A stretch of 12,175 bases of DNA from Deltaproteobacteria bacterium (GCA_026388365.1 JAPLJW010000332.1:1-12175); one strand, 5' to 3'. Positions 1 to 6,180 are shown, numbered from the stretch's first letter. Translations and numbers: made by a program. Notes: a model not told the origin generated them from the letters alone.

Positions 1-608
1 CGCACCTTGGCCGGATCGACACCGGCCTTTGCGGCGAACACCAATGCCTCGGCGACCGCTTCGGTAGTGATGGAGGTGAGGATCTGGTTCGCGGCTTTGG
101 TGATCTGTCCCGCTCCCGAATCGCCAATGAGCAGAATCGTCTTGCCCATCGCCTGGAACACAGGCATGGCGCGCTGGAACGCCGGCTCCCGGCCACCCGC
201 CATGATCGAAAGCGTCCCGTTCTGCGCGCCGATGTCGCCGCCGCTGACGGGCGCATCCAGAAAATCACAGCCGCGCGCTTTGGCGTCACATGCGAGTTTT
301 CGTACCGCAATCGGTGAAACCGTGCTCATGTCGATCAGCAGCATTCCCGGGCGCGCGCCGTCGAACACGCCGTCCTTGCCGCCGAAGACCTGTTCCACAT
401 CGGGCGTGTCCGGCAGCATCGTGATCACCACATCACTCTTCTGCGCGATTTCTTTCGGCGTGTTGCACCATACCGCGCCATCGGCAAGCAAATCCCCGAT
501 CTTGGATCGCGTGCGCGTCAGCACGTTGACCGGGTAACCCGCCTTCATCAGGTTGCGCGTCATCGGTTTGCCCATCGCGCCGAGACCGATAAAGCCAATC
601 CGTTCCAT
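1..608 (-). CDS. NAD(P)-dependent beta-hydroxyacid dehydrogenase (GarR/3-hydroxyisobutyrate dehydrogenase family), C-terminus cut by window edge
   Basis: Cytosolic oxidoreductase that interconverts a beta-hydroxyacid and its semialdehyde using NAD(P). Seen: 202 codons of a family usually about 290-300 residues long, so the C-terminal part of the helical domain lies outside the window. The N-terminal Rossmann motif is GFIGLGAMGKPM (residues 5-16). The STVSP segment is near 95-99, the substrate-binding DAPVSGGDIGAQNG stretch is at 118-131, and GQITKAANQ carries the expected catalytic lysine at 171. The ATG at 606-608 follows a GGGGGA Shine-Dalgarno-like stretch. The DAPVSGG..GAQ.GTL form and LPDTPDVEQVFGG look closest to tartronate-semialdehyde (2-hydroxy-3-oxopropionate) reductases, but 3-hydroxyisobutyrate dehydrogenase or a glyoxylate/succinic-semialdehyde reductase cannot be excluded. 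No glycolate or valine pathway gene lies beside it to decide. The family call is secure; the substrate is open. Confidence 0.9.
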   Translation of the reverse strand, partial: MERIGFIGLGAMGKPMTRNLMKAGYPVNVLTRTRSKIGDLLADGAVWCNTPKEIAQKSDVVITMLPDTPDVEQVFGGKDGVFDGARPGMLLIDMSTVSPIAVRKLACDAKARGCDFLDAPVSGGDIGAQNGTLSIMAGGREPAFQRAMPVFQAMGKTILLIGDSGAGQITKAANQILTSITTEAVAEALVFAAKAGVDPAKV

Positions 609-1044
609 AAGTTTCCCCCAGGACGTACAATCGTGCGTCCCCAAGATTTTGAATGTCGTAATTGCTTTAATTGCTTTATCGCCTGAAGTCAAGGACCCGT
701 ACCGGGCAAACCCGAAAATTTCCCAGGATATATCGGCGGAGATCGCGACCTGTTTCCGGTTCATAACCAGCCTCCTGCCAAAATTTTTATCCTCCGTGGG
801 TCTCCTGGTTTTCAGGGGGTGTTCACGCCTCGGCCATCCGGTTATCCGCGAAGGTGCCGGTCGATGAGCGCCGCAAGTTGTTTATTTCGCAAGACCGACG
901 AGGGTTTTCCTAACTTTTCCCTCCCGGATGAAACGCAAAGACGGTATGCTTTGGACCCCATAATTCGAAGCGGTTTCCCGGGGCTCATCCCGTTGGCCTG
1001 CATGGCCCTTGACAAACAAAAACAGCTCCCCCATATCCGACGAA
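609..1044. other. intergenic stretch without a recognisable gene
   Basis: No reading frame here resembles a known protein, and the open frames that exist give low-complexity, unconvincing translations. The part next to 608 must hold the dehydrogenase leader. A possible minus-strand -35 (TTGACT, about 687-692) has only a poor -10. A plus-strand TTGACA near 1009-1014 also lacks a good -10 and has no intact gene after it. I see nothing else. Confidence 0.5.
661..678. repeat. tandem 9-bp direct repeat upstream of the dehydrogenase gene
   Basis: ATTGCTTTA occurs twice back to back, about 55-70 bp upstream of the dehydrogenase start. On the minus strand a TTGACT hexamer lies just upstream of it with an AT-rich stretch after, so the repeat would sit within or beside a weak promoter. 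It could be a regulator-binding site, but two short AT-rich copies may also be chance. Confidence 0.4.
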
Positions 1045-1205
1045 CTCGTAAAAAGTCGTCACCCCGGCGAACCCCGGACCCCGTATCAGGTACGGGGCTG
1101 TCCGGGGCAGGCGCCGGGGTCCAGTGCTTTTGTAACCATCTGATATTTCCGGATACCGGCTTTCGCCGGTATAACGTTCGTGTTGGATTTTCGACTTTTT
1201 ACGAG
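1045..1205. repeat. MITE/REP-like element with 13-bp perfect inverted ends and two internal hairpins
   Basis: The ends CTCGTAAAAAGTC (1045-1057) and GACTTTTTACGAG (1193-1205) are exact reverse complements. Inside, CCCCGGA+CCCCGTA (1072-1085) pairs with TACGGGG (1091-1097) and TCCGGGG (1101-1107) around a TCAGG loop with a 3-nt bulge. ATACCGGC (1153-1160) pairs with GCCGGTAT (1165-1172) around TTTC. The left arm read on plus (CCGGCGAA..CCGG) and the right arm read on minus (CCGGCGAAAGCCGG) are degenerate copies of each other, so the whole unit is an imperfect palindrome. Translated on the minus strand, the right arm gives VIPAKAGI, a string I recall from spurious ORFs over dispersed repeats in several bacterial groups. 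No transposase is encoded, so it would be non-autonomous. Copy number elsewhere in the genome cannot be judged from here. Confidence 0.75.
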
Positions 1206-1246
1206 GCCGTCATATTTCATCCATCGTAAGCGATGCCTAAAGATCA

Positions 1247-1265
1247 CCCCGCCCACAGGGCGGGG
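1247..1265. repeat. GC-rich hairpin (8-bp stem, 3-nt loop)
   Basis: CCCCGCCC-ACA-GGGCGGGG is a perfect stem, extendable past a small internal loop by AGAT/ATCT. A run of A's follows on plus, so a minus-strand transcript would have U's before the stem, not after it. It is therefore not a standard intrinsic terminator. It lies in a string of hairpins between the 1045-1205 element and the SDR remnant and probably belongs to repeat DNA. Confidence 0.55.
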
Positions 1266-1279
1266 CATCTAAAAAAATC

Positions 1280-1306
1280 GGTCAGGGGAATTGCATCCCC
1301 CTGACC
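1280..1306. repeat. 9-bp stem hairpin
   Basis: GGTCAGGGG (1280-1288) and CCCCTGACC (1298-1306) are perfect complements around a 9-nt loop. No T-run follows on either strand. It is the second member of the hairpin string. Confidence 0.5.
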
Positions 1307-1315
1307 CCCGCTCCG

Positions 1316-1376
1316 CATTCATCCCCGTTCACGAAACGGGGCATTCCGCGGGGGATTTCATAAAGGGGGATGAATG
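1316..1376. repeat. 61-bp nested inverted repeat with 11-bp perfect ends
   Basis: The outer arms CATTCATCCCC (1316-1326) and GGGGATGAATG (1366-1376) are exact complements. Nested inside the left part, CCCCGTT (1323-1329) pairs with AACGGGG (1335-1341). Outer and inner pairings share the CCCC block, so they are alternative structures. The layout resembles ends of small palindromic elements (REP or IS200/IS605-derived), but I cannot assign a family. It ends about 30 bp before the GTG start of the SDR remnant. Confidence 0.55.
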
Positions 1377-1407
1377 TTCTGCGTCGGGTCCGAGAGGAGA
1401 TACATGC

Positions 1408-1968
1408 GTGACACTTGAAAAAGATGCGGTCTGGTTCATCACCGGTTGTTCGAGCGGCTTCGGCCGTGCGCTAGCGACACTCGTGATCGAGCGCGGCGGG
1501 TCTGCCGCGCTGATTCGCGCTGTGCTGCCGGGTATGCGGACGCGCCGCCGGGGACGCATCGTCAAAATCTCATCGACCGCCGGGTTCGTCGGCTTCCCGG
1601 GCTCAGGCTACCATGCGGCGACCAAGCACGCGGTCGAGGGCCTGTCCGATGCTCTCGCGAAAGAGGTCGGCCCCCTCGGGATCCATGTGATGTGCGTCGA
1701 GCCCGGCCCGTTTCGCACGGGCTTTTTTGCTGCACGATCGATCAGACAGACCTTAAGCCGGTTTGACGACTACGAGTCGATGGTGAATACCCGCCTGCGA
1801 ATACTGGCCGGCCATAGCGGCACACAGCCGGGTGACCCAGTCCGCGCCGCAGCCGCCATCATCGAGGCGGCGCAGGCCGCGTGTCCACCGCGGCATCTCA
1901 TCCTCGGCGCCAATGGGCTTGAAAAAGTCCGCCGCCGGCCTCCATCCTTGCGTAGAATGCCCTTTTGA
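1408..1968 (+). pseudogene. short-chain dehydrogenase/reductase remnant with an internal in-frame deletion and lost C-terminus
   Basis: Classical SDRs are cytosolic NAD(P)-dependent oxidoreductases of ~250-290 residues. This frame gives 186. The N-terminal cofactor motif TGCSSGFGRALA (residues 12-23) is present. The text then jumps from VIERGG straight to AALIRAVLPGMR, which normally follows the NNAG motif and helix 4. The catalytic S of ISSTAGF (55-56) and the Y68-x3-K73 pair (SGYHAATK) remain, as do PGPFRTGFF and QPGDPVRAAAAII. The distance from TGxxxGxG to Tyr is about 55 residues instead of ~140, so roughly 85-90 residues (strands 2-4 and NNAG) are missing. Such a protein could hardly fold as a Rossmann domain. 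After LGANG the C-terminus diverges and ends in sequence that is antisense to an ATPase remnant. The likely start is GTG 1408 after AGGAG (1395-1399); the nearby ATG 1404 stops after four codons. It remains open in frame, so expression is possible. Confidence 0.8.
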
Positions 1969-2070
1969 CCCATTCCGCGGAACCGATGTACAAAAGAACG
2001 ATGAGCCCCATCACCAAGAGCAATGAGACCGGCAGCGGGCGGAATCCGAAGAGCCCCGCGAGGGGGAAAT
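1940..2070 (-). pseudogene. C-terminal fragment of a P-type cation-transporting ATPase (MgtA/cation ATPase type)
   Basis: Read on the minus strand, the frame through 2062-2060 gives PLAGLFGFRPLPVSLLLV (from about 2065 down) followed by MGLIVLLYIGSAEWVKRAFY, ending RME near 1940. A hydrophobic last helix after GFxPLP and then a basic VKRxFY tail is the usual C-terminus of magnesium/cation P-type ATPases. Nothing upstream in frame belongs to such a protein: a stop occurs within about 30 bp and the sequence changes character. Downstream it runs into the antisense of the SDR remnant and stops at 1898. Only ~42 residues of a protein normally ~850-900 long remain, so this is a relic. The match is by recollection of the family; a search of the translated fragment would settle it. 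Confidence 0.55.
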
Positions 2071-2184
2071 GGGGCTTTTGAATGAATAATAGGGGTTACT
2101 GACGGTAGATTTTCATCCCCCTTTGTGACAGCTTCCGTCATGAGCGTCTCAAATCGTAATGGTCGACCTCTCCCGAACTCCGGA

Positions 2185-2886
2185 CTACTTATATTGGAGA
2201 TTCTTCCACACGGCGAAGGCAGCCTTGACGGCCGCCACGGTACCTTCAACGCCCATATAGCTCGTATTTAAGATTAAATCGTAGTAGATGGGGTTTTTCC
2301 AGTCGGCGATGAAATACTTACAATGGAAGGCATTCCGATCCGCTTCGGTCTTGTAAACATAGCGCTCCGCAGTCTCATAATCTACATTCTTGCTCCGAAT
2401 GACATTGCGAATTTGGATCTCCCGAAGGGCAGTGATACGAATGCGGAAGGCCTCTTCAGGGGGCAGTATAAATTGGCCTCCTCGGCCCATTATGATCGCA
2501 TTGCCTTGCTTGCCAATGGTACCGACGACCTTGCTCAGGTGGCCAAGGTATTCATCCGGCCAAATGTGGCGGGTCCGGAACAGGGAATCAATCCAGGAGT
2601 CCCGTAATCGGACCCCCTTTTCATCCAGGGATGCTATGACCTTCTCGCTCACATCGGCTCGTTCCGCGATCTGCTGGATGATTTTAAGACCCACGAGGTC
2701 CATTTCAAGGTCTTTCGCCAGGTGACGAGCCGCCTCGGCACCGCCGCTCCCCGGATCCCGCGAGATGGTGATGCAGGGAATGTGACGATGACTATCGGTC
2801 TTCTTCTGCTCGATCCTCCGGCGTTGCCAATTCGCGATTTGCTCCCCAACGATTTGATCCAAGGAACGTGCTGTCGTGCTTTGCAT
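2185..2886 (-). CDS. cytidylate kinase-like family protein
   Basis: 233 residues, resembling the Cytidylate_kin2-type family (P-loop NMP-kinase fold, cytosolic), whose members are mostly uncharacterised and not proven CMP kinases. Seen: after a charged ~35-residue N-terminal segment, the nucleotide-binding loop ISRDPGSGGAEAAR (41-54) has GSGG with no Lys-Ser/Thr, as is common in this family and unlike true Cmk (GxxGxGKS/T). Later landmarks are IIMGRGG (131-137), a lid-like KTEADRNAF (179-187) and YYDLILNTS (201-209), a substrate/base-site signature of the group. ATG 2886 has a strong AAGGAGG at 2893-2899, 6 nt upstream. A near-consensus promoter precedes it, so it is probably transcribed alone, although it lies downstream of livF on the same strand. 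Substrate and role are unknown; regulatory or salvage phosphorylation are both possible. Confidence 0.85.
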   Translation of the reverse strand: MQSTTARSLDQIVGEQIANWQRRRIEQKKTDSHRHIPCITISRDPGSGGAEAARHLAKDLEMDLVGLKIIQQIAERADVSEKVIASLDEKGVRLRDSWIDSLFRTRHIWPDEYLGHLSKVVGTIGKQGNAIIMGRGGQFILPPEEAFRIRITALREIQIRNVIRSKNVDYETAERYVYKTEADRNAFHCKYFIADWKNPIYYDLILNTSYMGVEGTVAAVKAAFAVWKNLQYK

Positions 2887-2942
2887 AGATGCCCTCCTTC
2901 CCCGGGAATGGGGCTTGATGATAACGCGCCTTCTATGTTTTC

Positions 2943-2971
2943 AATATAACCGGACGGATTTGATGTGTCAA
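2943..2971 (-). promoter_or_regulatory. near-consensus sigma70-type promoter for the cytidylate kinase-like gene
   Basis: On the minus strand, a perfect -35 TTGACA (2966-2971) and -10 TATATT (2943-2948, 5/6) are separated by exactly 17 bp. The start site would fall near 2935, giving a ~50-nt leader to the ATG at 2886 that includes the AAGGAGG ribosome site. Confidence 0.7.
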
Positions 2972-3075
2972 TGGAATTTGACATGGAATTTGATCAGAGC
3001 AAAAGGAGATAGCCAAACCTGCATTCATCGCACCCCCGAACCGAATTCCTCTTTTTTCTGAAGGCGGGGATCCGG

Positions 3076-3252
3076 ATGTCGGAGAAAATCACCGGCAAAC
3101 CCCTGAAGGTCACTGATTTCCCGAGCGGGATGCGCCGCGGTCCTACCCCGCCCGCCAGCGTCCAGCCGGAATCGGCCAGCGAGGGGAACGCAACCTCCAT
3201 CCCTTCGGGTCCGGACCCGTTCCGCGAGTCGGGGCGCTACAACCCGAGATAG
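3076..3252 (+). CDS. possible small protein, 58 residues, convergent with livF
   Basis: Not recognised. ATG 3076 opens a 58-codon frame ending in TAG 3250-3252. It starts MSEKITGKPLKVTDFPSGMR, continues Pro/Ser-rich, ends FRESGRYNPR, and has no hydrophobic segment. Third codon positions are mostly G or C, as in real genes of this window. Its last 16 bp overlap the 3' end of livF on the other strand. The ribosome site is weak (GGCGGGG about 7 nt upstream) and no clear promoter is visible. A minus-strand frame over the same DNA (2994-3200) is equally unrecognised. It could be a real disordered small protein or a chance frame in the livF downstream region. Confidence 0.25.
   Translation: MSEKITGKPLKVTDFPSGMRRGPTPPASVQPESASEGNATSIPSGPDPFRESGRYNPR
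3206..3219. repeat. 14-bp perfect palindrome downstream of livF
   Basis: CGGGTCCGGACCCG is self-complementary and begins about 18 nt after the livF stop. It could form the stem of a 3' end structure for the liv transcript or be a protein site, but there is no T-run. The 2972-3236 gap otherwise holds only the possible small ORF. Confidence 0.4.
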
Positions 3253-3950
3253 GCGCGCTTGACATCGTCGTTGAAGAGGAGGCTCTCGGCCGTCCCTTCC
3301 AGGGTGATGCGGCCGTTCTCCATGACATAGCCGCGATGGGCGATCTTGAGGGCCATGTTCGCGTTCTGTTCCACCAAAAGGATCGTTGTCCCGTTCTCCT
3401 CGTTGATCTGCCGGATGATCCTGAAGATCAACTGCACGATCAGCGGGGCCAGCCCCAGGGACGGTTCGTCCAACAGCAGCAGGCGCGGCCGGGCCATCAG
3501 AGCCCGGGAGATGGCCAGCATCTGCTGCTCACCGCCGCTGAGCGTACCGCCGTGCTGGTGGCGCCGCTCCCGGAGGATCGGGAAAAGGGAGAAGATGTAC
3601 TCCATGTTCTCGGCGATCTCGGCCTTGTCCTTCCGGAGGAAGCCCCCCATGTCGAGGTTCTCCGTGACCGTCAGCAGCGGGAAGATCCTGCGGCCTTCGG
3701 GGACCTGGGAAATGCCTAGCGAGACGATCTCGTGCGGTTCCATGCGCTCGATGGGCTTTCCCAAAAAGAGGATCTCCCCGTGGCGGGGCGGGGCGATCCC
3801 GCAGACCGTCATGAGGGTGGTCGACTTCCCCGCGCCGTTGGCGCCGATGAGCGTGATGATCTCCCCCTCGGAAACCGACAGGCTGATCTCCTTGAGGGCC
3901 CTGATGTTCCCGTAGAAGGTCTCCACGTTCCGGAGTTCAAGCATCGCCAT
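3237..3950 (-). CDS. livF: branched-chain amino acid ABC transporter ATP-binding protein LivF
   Basis: One of two ATPases that power the LivHM membrane channel from the cytoplasmic side. 237 residues, full length for LivF. Seen: Walker A GANGAGKST (36-44), Q-loop SQVPEGRRIFPLLTV (from 81), signature LSGGEQQ (137-143), Walker B LLLLDEPSLGLAP (157-169). LLVEQNANMAL has Gln at the usual switch-His position (195), which is the normal LivF form. The first ATG, 3950, is chosen because GGGGAGG lies 6 nt upstream; a second in-frame ATG is at 3944. The start overlaps the 3' end of livG by 14 bp (livG stop at 3937-3939), indicating translational coupling. It is the last gene of the operon. Confidence 0.95.
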   Translation of the reverse strand: MAMLELRNVETFYGNIRALKEISLSVSEGEIITLIGANGAGKSTTLMTVCGIAPPRHGEILFLGKPIERMEPHEIVSLGISQVPEGRRIFPLLTVTENLDMGGFLRKDKAEIAENMEYIFSLFPILRERRHQHGGTLSGGEQQMLAISRALMARPRLLLLDEPSLGLAPLIVQLIFRIIRQINEENGTTILLVEQNANMALKIAHRGYVMENGRITLEGTAESLLFNDDVKRAYLGL

Positions 3951-4755
3951 GGAAGTCCTCCCCGAGATAGGCCTTGATCACGACGGGATTCTCCCGGATC
4001 TCCGCGGCCGTCCCCTCGGCGATATTCTCCCCGTAGTCCAGCACGAAGATCCGGTGGGATATGCTCATGACGATCCGCATGTCGTGCTCGATCATCAGGA
4101 TCGAGATCTTCTCCCGGTCACGGATCCGGACGATGAGTTCCTCAAGTTCGCCGGTCTCCCGCGGATTCATGCCGGCCGCCGGTTCGTCCAGGAGCAGCAA
4201 GAACGGATCGGTCGAAAGCGCCCGGGCGATCTCCAGGCGGCGCTGGGCGCCGTAGGGAAGGTTCTTCGCCAGGTCGTTCACCTGCCCGGCCAGGCCCATC
4301 TTGACGAGGATCTCGTAACTGTGGTCCACGATCTCCTGCTCCTCGTGCCTCGTTCGTTTTCCGCGGAGGACCGCCCCGAGGACGCCGGCTTTCGCGCGGC
4401 AGTGGCGGCCGATCATCACGTTTTCCAGGACCGTCATGCTGGGGAAGAGACGGATGTTCTGAAAGGTCCTGGCCAACCCGAGTTCCGTGGCCCGGTTGAT
4501 CTTGACCCCGTTGATCCGCTGCTTTTTTCCCCCCGGCGGGGAGATGAAGATGTCCCCCTCGGTCGGTTCGTAGATCCCCGTGACACAATTGAAGACGGTG
4601 GTTTTCCCCGCGCCGTTGGGGCCGATCAGGGCGACGATCTCCCCCTGTCCGATCCGGAGGTCGACGGCGTTGAGGGCCCGGAGTCCCCCGAAATCCATTG
4701 TGAGTTTTTTGACTTCAAGGACACTGCCCATATCAAGCCCGGGAAGGCTCTCCAT
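3937..4755 (-). CDS. livG: branched-chain amino acid ABC transporter ATP-binding protein LivG
   Basis: Partner ATPase of LivF. 272 residues, slightly longer than the usual ~255. Seen: Walker A GPNGAGKTT (45-53), TFQNIRLFPSMTVLENVMIG with the Q-loop Gln at 99, the LivG-type signature PYGAQRRLEIARAL (167-180), Walker B LLLLDEPAAGMNP (186-198) and the switch His in MIEHDMRIVM (224). SPPGGKKQRINGVKI (72-86) is a slightly enlarged segment after the first beta region. Two starts are plausible. ATG 4755 has AGGGGAAAGG directly upstream and overlaps livM by 23 bp. ATG 4731 (MGSVLEVKKL, closer to the usual LivG N-terminus) begins 1 nt after the livM stop but has no good ribosome site of its own. I keep 4755; coupling with livM is likely either way. 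Confidence 0.94.
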   Translation of the reverse strand: MESLPGLDMGSVLEVKKLTMDFGGLRALNAVDLRIGQGEIVALIGPNGAGKTTVFNCVTGIYEPTEGDIFISPPGGKKQRINGVKINRATELGLARTFQNIRLFPSMTVLENVMIGRHCRAKAGVLGAVLRGKRTRHEEQEIVDHSYEILVKMGLAGQVNDLAKNLPYGAQRRLEIARALSTDPFLLLLDEPAAGMNPRETGELEELIVRIRDREKISILMIEHDMRIVMSISHRIFVLDYGENIAEGTAAEIRENPVVIKAYLGEDFHGDA

Positions 4756-5980
4756 CCTTTCCCCTCGCCTTGAACTTGTAGGTGCGGCGGATGCCCGCGA
4801 TGATCCCCTGCGGACGGAAGACCATCATCAATACCATCGCCGTTCCGAACAGGAGCATCCGATAGTTGCTGAAGGCCCGAAGATACTCCGGCGTCAGGAT
4901 CAGCAGGAAGGCCCCGAGGATCACCCCGACGATCGACCCCATGCCGCCCAGAACGACGATGGAGAGGATCATCGCCGATTCGAGGAACGTGAAGCTCGCC
5001 GGGTTGATAAAGGTCGTCTTTGCGGCGAAAATGACGCCGGCCATTCCCGCCCAGGTGGCCCCCAGGGCGAAGGCCGTCAATTTGGTCCGGGTCTTGTCGA
5101 TCCCCATCGCCTGACAGGCGACCTCGTCTTCCCGAAGGGCGATCCAGGCCCTGCCGATGCGTGAATCCTGCAGTCGGTTCACGACGAAGATCGTGAACAG
5201 GCACATGCCGATCATCAGATAATAGAGGTAAATCGTCGCCTCGTTGAGGGTCAGCGGGATGCCCAACAACCCCGGACGCGAGATGTTGGCGATGCCGCTC
5301 GGTCCGAAAGAAAAGGCGTTCCAGTTCTCCAGGATGAGGCGGACGATCTCGCCGAACCCGAGCGTCACGATGGCCAGGTAGTCTCCCCTCAACCGCAGAA
5401 CGGGAAAACCCAGAAGGATGCCGAAAGAGGCTCCCAGGCAGGCGCCCACGGGCAGGATCGTCCAGAACCCCAGGCCGAAGTGGTGGTTTAGAAGGGCGTA
5501 GCTATAAGCGCCGACGGCGTAGAAGGCCACATAGCCCAGATCCAGCAGCCCCGCCAGCCCCACGACGATATTGAGTCCCAGCCCCAGCATGACGTAGATG
5601 AGGGCGGTCGTCATGATGTTTGTCTGGTAGTTGGAAAAGAGGAAGGGGAAGAGGATTGCAAAGAGAACCAGGGCGTCCAGGGCCGGCCTGTAGATCCGGA
5701 ATCCCTCAAAAATCCGCTGCATCATCGGCCTGGTCTCGATGCCCTCCTCTTCGGCATGCTTCCGTCCCTTCTCCTTTCGGCTCAGCAGGTACCGCCAGAC
5801 ATAGGAGACCAGAAAGCTGCCGACGCCGACCAGGGCCATGTTCCGCCAGCGCCACTCCACGATCTTCTCGATCGTATTGACCCGGATGACCATGATCGGG
5901 AAGGTCAGGAACATGAACCAGACCGAGATGATCAACGATTTCTTGAGTTCAGCCAGCGCCTTGATCCGATGAACGCCCAT
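4733..5980 (-). CDS. livM: branched-chain amino acid ABC transporter permease LivM
   Basis: Inner-membrane channel subunit that pairs with LivH. 415 residues from ATG 5980, close to the E. coli length (425), with the same long N-terminal extension: one hydrophobic helix (SLIISVWFMFLTFPIMVI), a second near 60-75, then the charged RKEKGRKHAEEEG segment. The core is classical: MLGLGLNIVVGLAGLLDLGY, RGDYLAIVTLGFGEIVRLIL, the cytoplasmic coupling region ALREDEVACQAMG facing the ATPases, and VVLGGMGSIVGVILGA. A run of seven G's ends 1 nt before ATG 5980, a cramped ribosome site. An in-frame ATG at 6013 would add MGVFQQPDRGG, has GGAG 3 nt upstream, and lies inside the inserted repeat element (5996-6180). 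The true start is therefore uncertain and may have been altered by the insertion. The 3' end overlaps livG. Confidence 0.93.
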   Translation of the reverse strand: MGVHRIKALAELKKSLIISVWFMFLTFPIMVIRVNTIEKIVEWRWRNMALVGVGSFLVSYVWRYLLSRKEKGRKHAEEEGIETRPMMQRIFEGFRIYRPALDALVLFAILFPFLFSNYQTNIMTTALIYVMLGLGLNIVVGLAGLLDLGYVAFYAVGAYSYALLNHHFGLGFWTILPVGACLGASFGILLGFPVLRLRGDYLAIVTLGFGEIVRLILENWNAFSFGPSGIANISRPGLLGIPLTLNEATIYLYYLMIGMCLFTIFVVNRLQDSRIGRAWIALREDEVACQAMGIDKTRTKLTAFALGATWAGMAGVIFAAKTTFINPASFTFLESAMILSIVVLGGMGSIVGVILGAFLLILTPEYLRAFSNYRMLLFGTAMVLMMVFRPQGIIAGIRRTYKFKARGKDGEPSRA

Positions 5981-5995
5981 GCCCCCCCTATCAGG

Positions 5996-6180
5996 CTGTT
6001 GAAAAACACCCATCTGCTCCAGTTTCCCTCATCCTTCGCCGTTCAACGTATTCCGGGGACGCGTTCCGGGCCTGGGGACACCTTGCGGCAAGGTGTCCCC
6101 TCATGTCCAAGTTTTAAGGATTTCGGGGGCCTTGCATCTGGACATTCTTGAACAGCGTGTAACAGAGCCTTTTTCAACAG
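5996..6180. repeat. ~185-bp inverted-repeat (MITE-like) element filling the livH-livM gap
   Basis: The ends CTGTTGAAAAA (5996-6006) and TTTTTCAACAG (6170-6180) are exact complements. A second, degenerate right end at about 6135-6155 (CATCTGGACATTCTTGAACAGC) mirrors the left end (GCTGTTGAAAAACACCCATCTG) at about two thirds of positions. Inside are a 13-bp perfect stem with one central base, GGGGACACCTTGC (6074-6086) / GCAAGGTGTCCCC (6088-6100), and ATGTCCA (6103-6109) / TGGACAT (6139-6145). No coding potential is visible. I recall very similar GGCTGTTGAAAAAC...CCATCTGC repeats scattered through deltaproteobacterial genomes. It starts 4 bp after the livH stop and ends just before the livM ribosome site, so it is an intercistronic insertion that keeps both genes intact. 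Confidence 0.75.

Noticed and set aside
1086..1268. Minus-strand frame reading VIPAKAGI
   Set aside because: The translation comes from the inverted repeat element itself; the string is typical of spurious ORFs over repeats.
1229..1310. Hairpins considered as intrinsic terminators
   Set aside because: No T-run follows the stems on either strand, and no intact gene ends next to them.
1041..1376. Hairpin cluster considered as a CRISPR array
   Set aside because: The units differ in sequence, spacing is irregular, there are no unique spacers of constant length, and no cas gene is near.
1770..2249. Minus-strand 159-codon frame across the SDR/ATPase scar
   Set aside because: It crosses three unrelated segments (kinase 3' end, repeat-like DNA, antisense SDR), and the ATPase-like residues are in another frame.
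2994..3200. Minus-strand 68-codon frame downstream of livF
   Set aside because: No recognisable motif, no good ribosome site, and it runs up to the kinase promoter; it competes with the slightly better plus-strand 58-codon frame.
3949..4773. Long plus-strand open frame antisense to livG (274 codons)
   Set aside because: It mirrors livG, which has all ABC motifs; the translation is Asp/Arg/Pro-rich and unlike any protein I know. GC-rich genes often leave such shadows.
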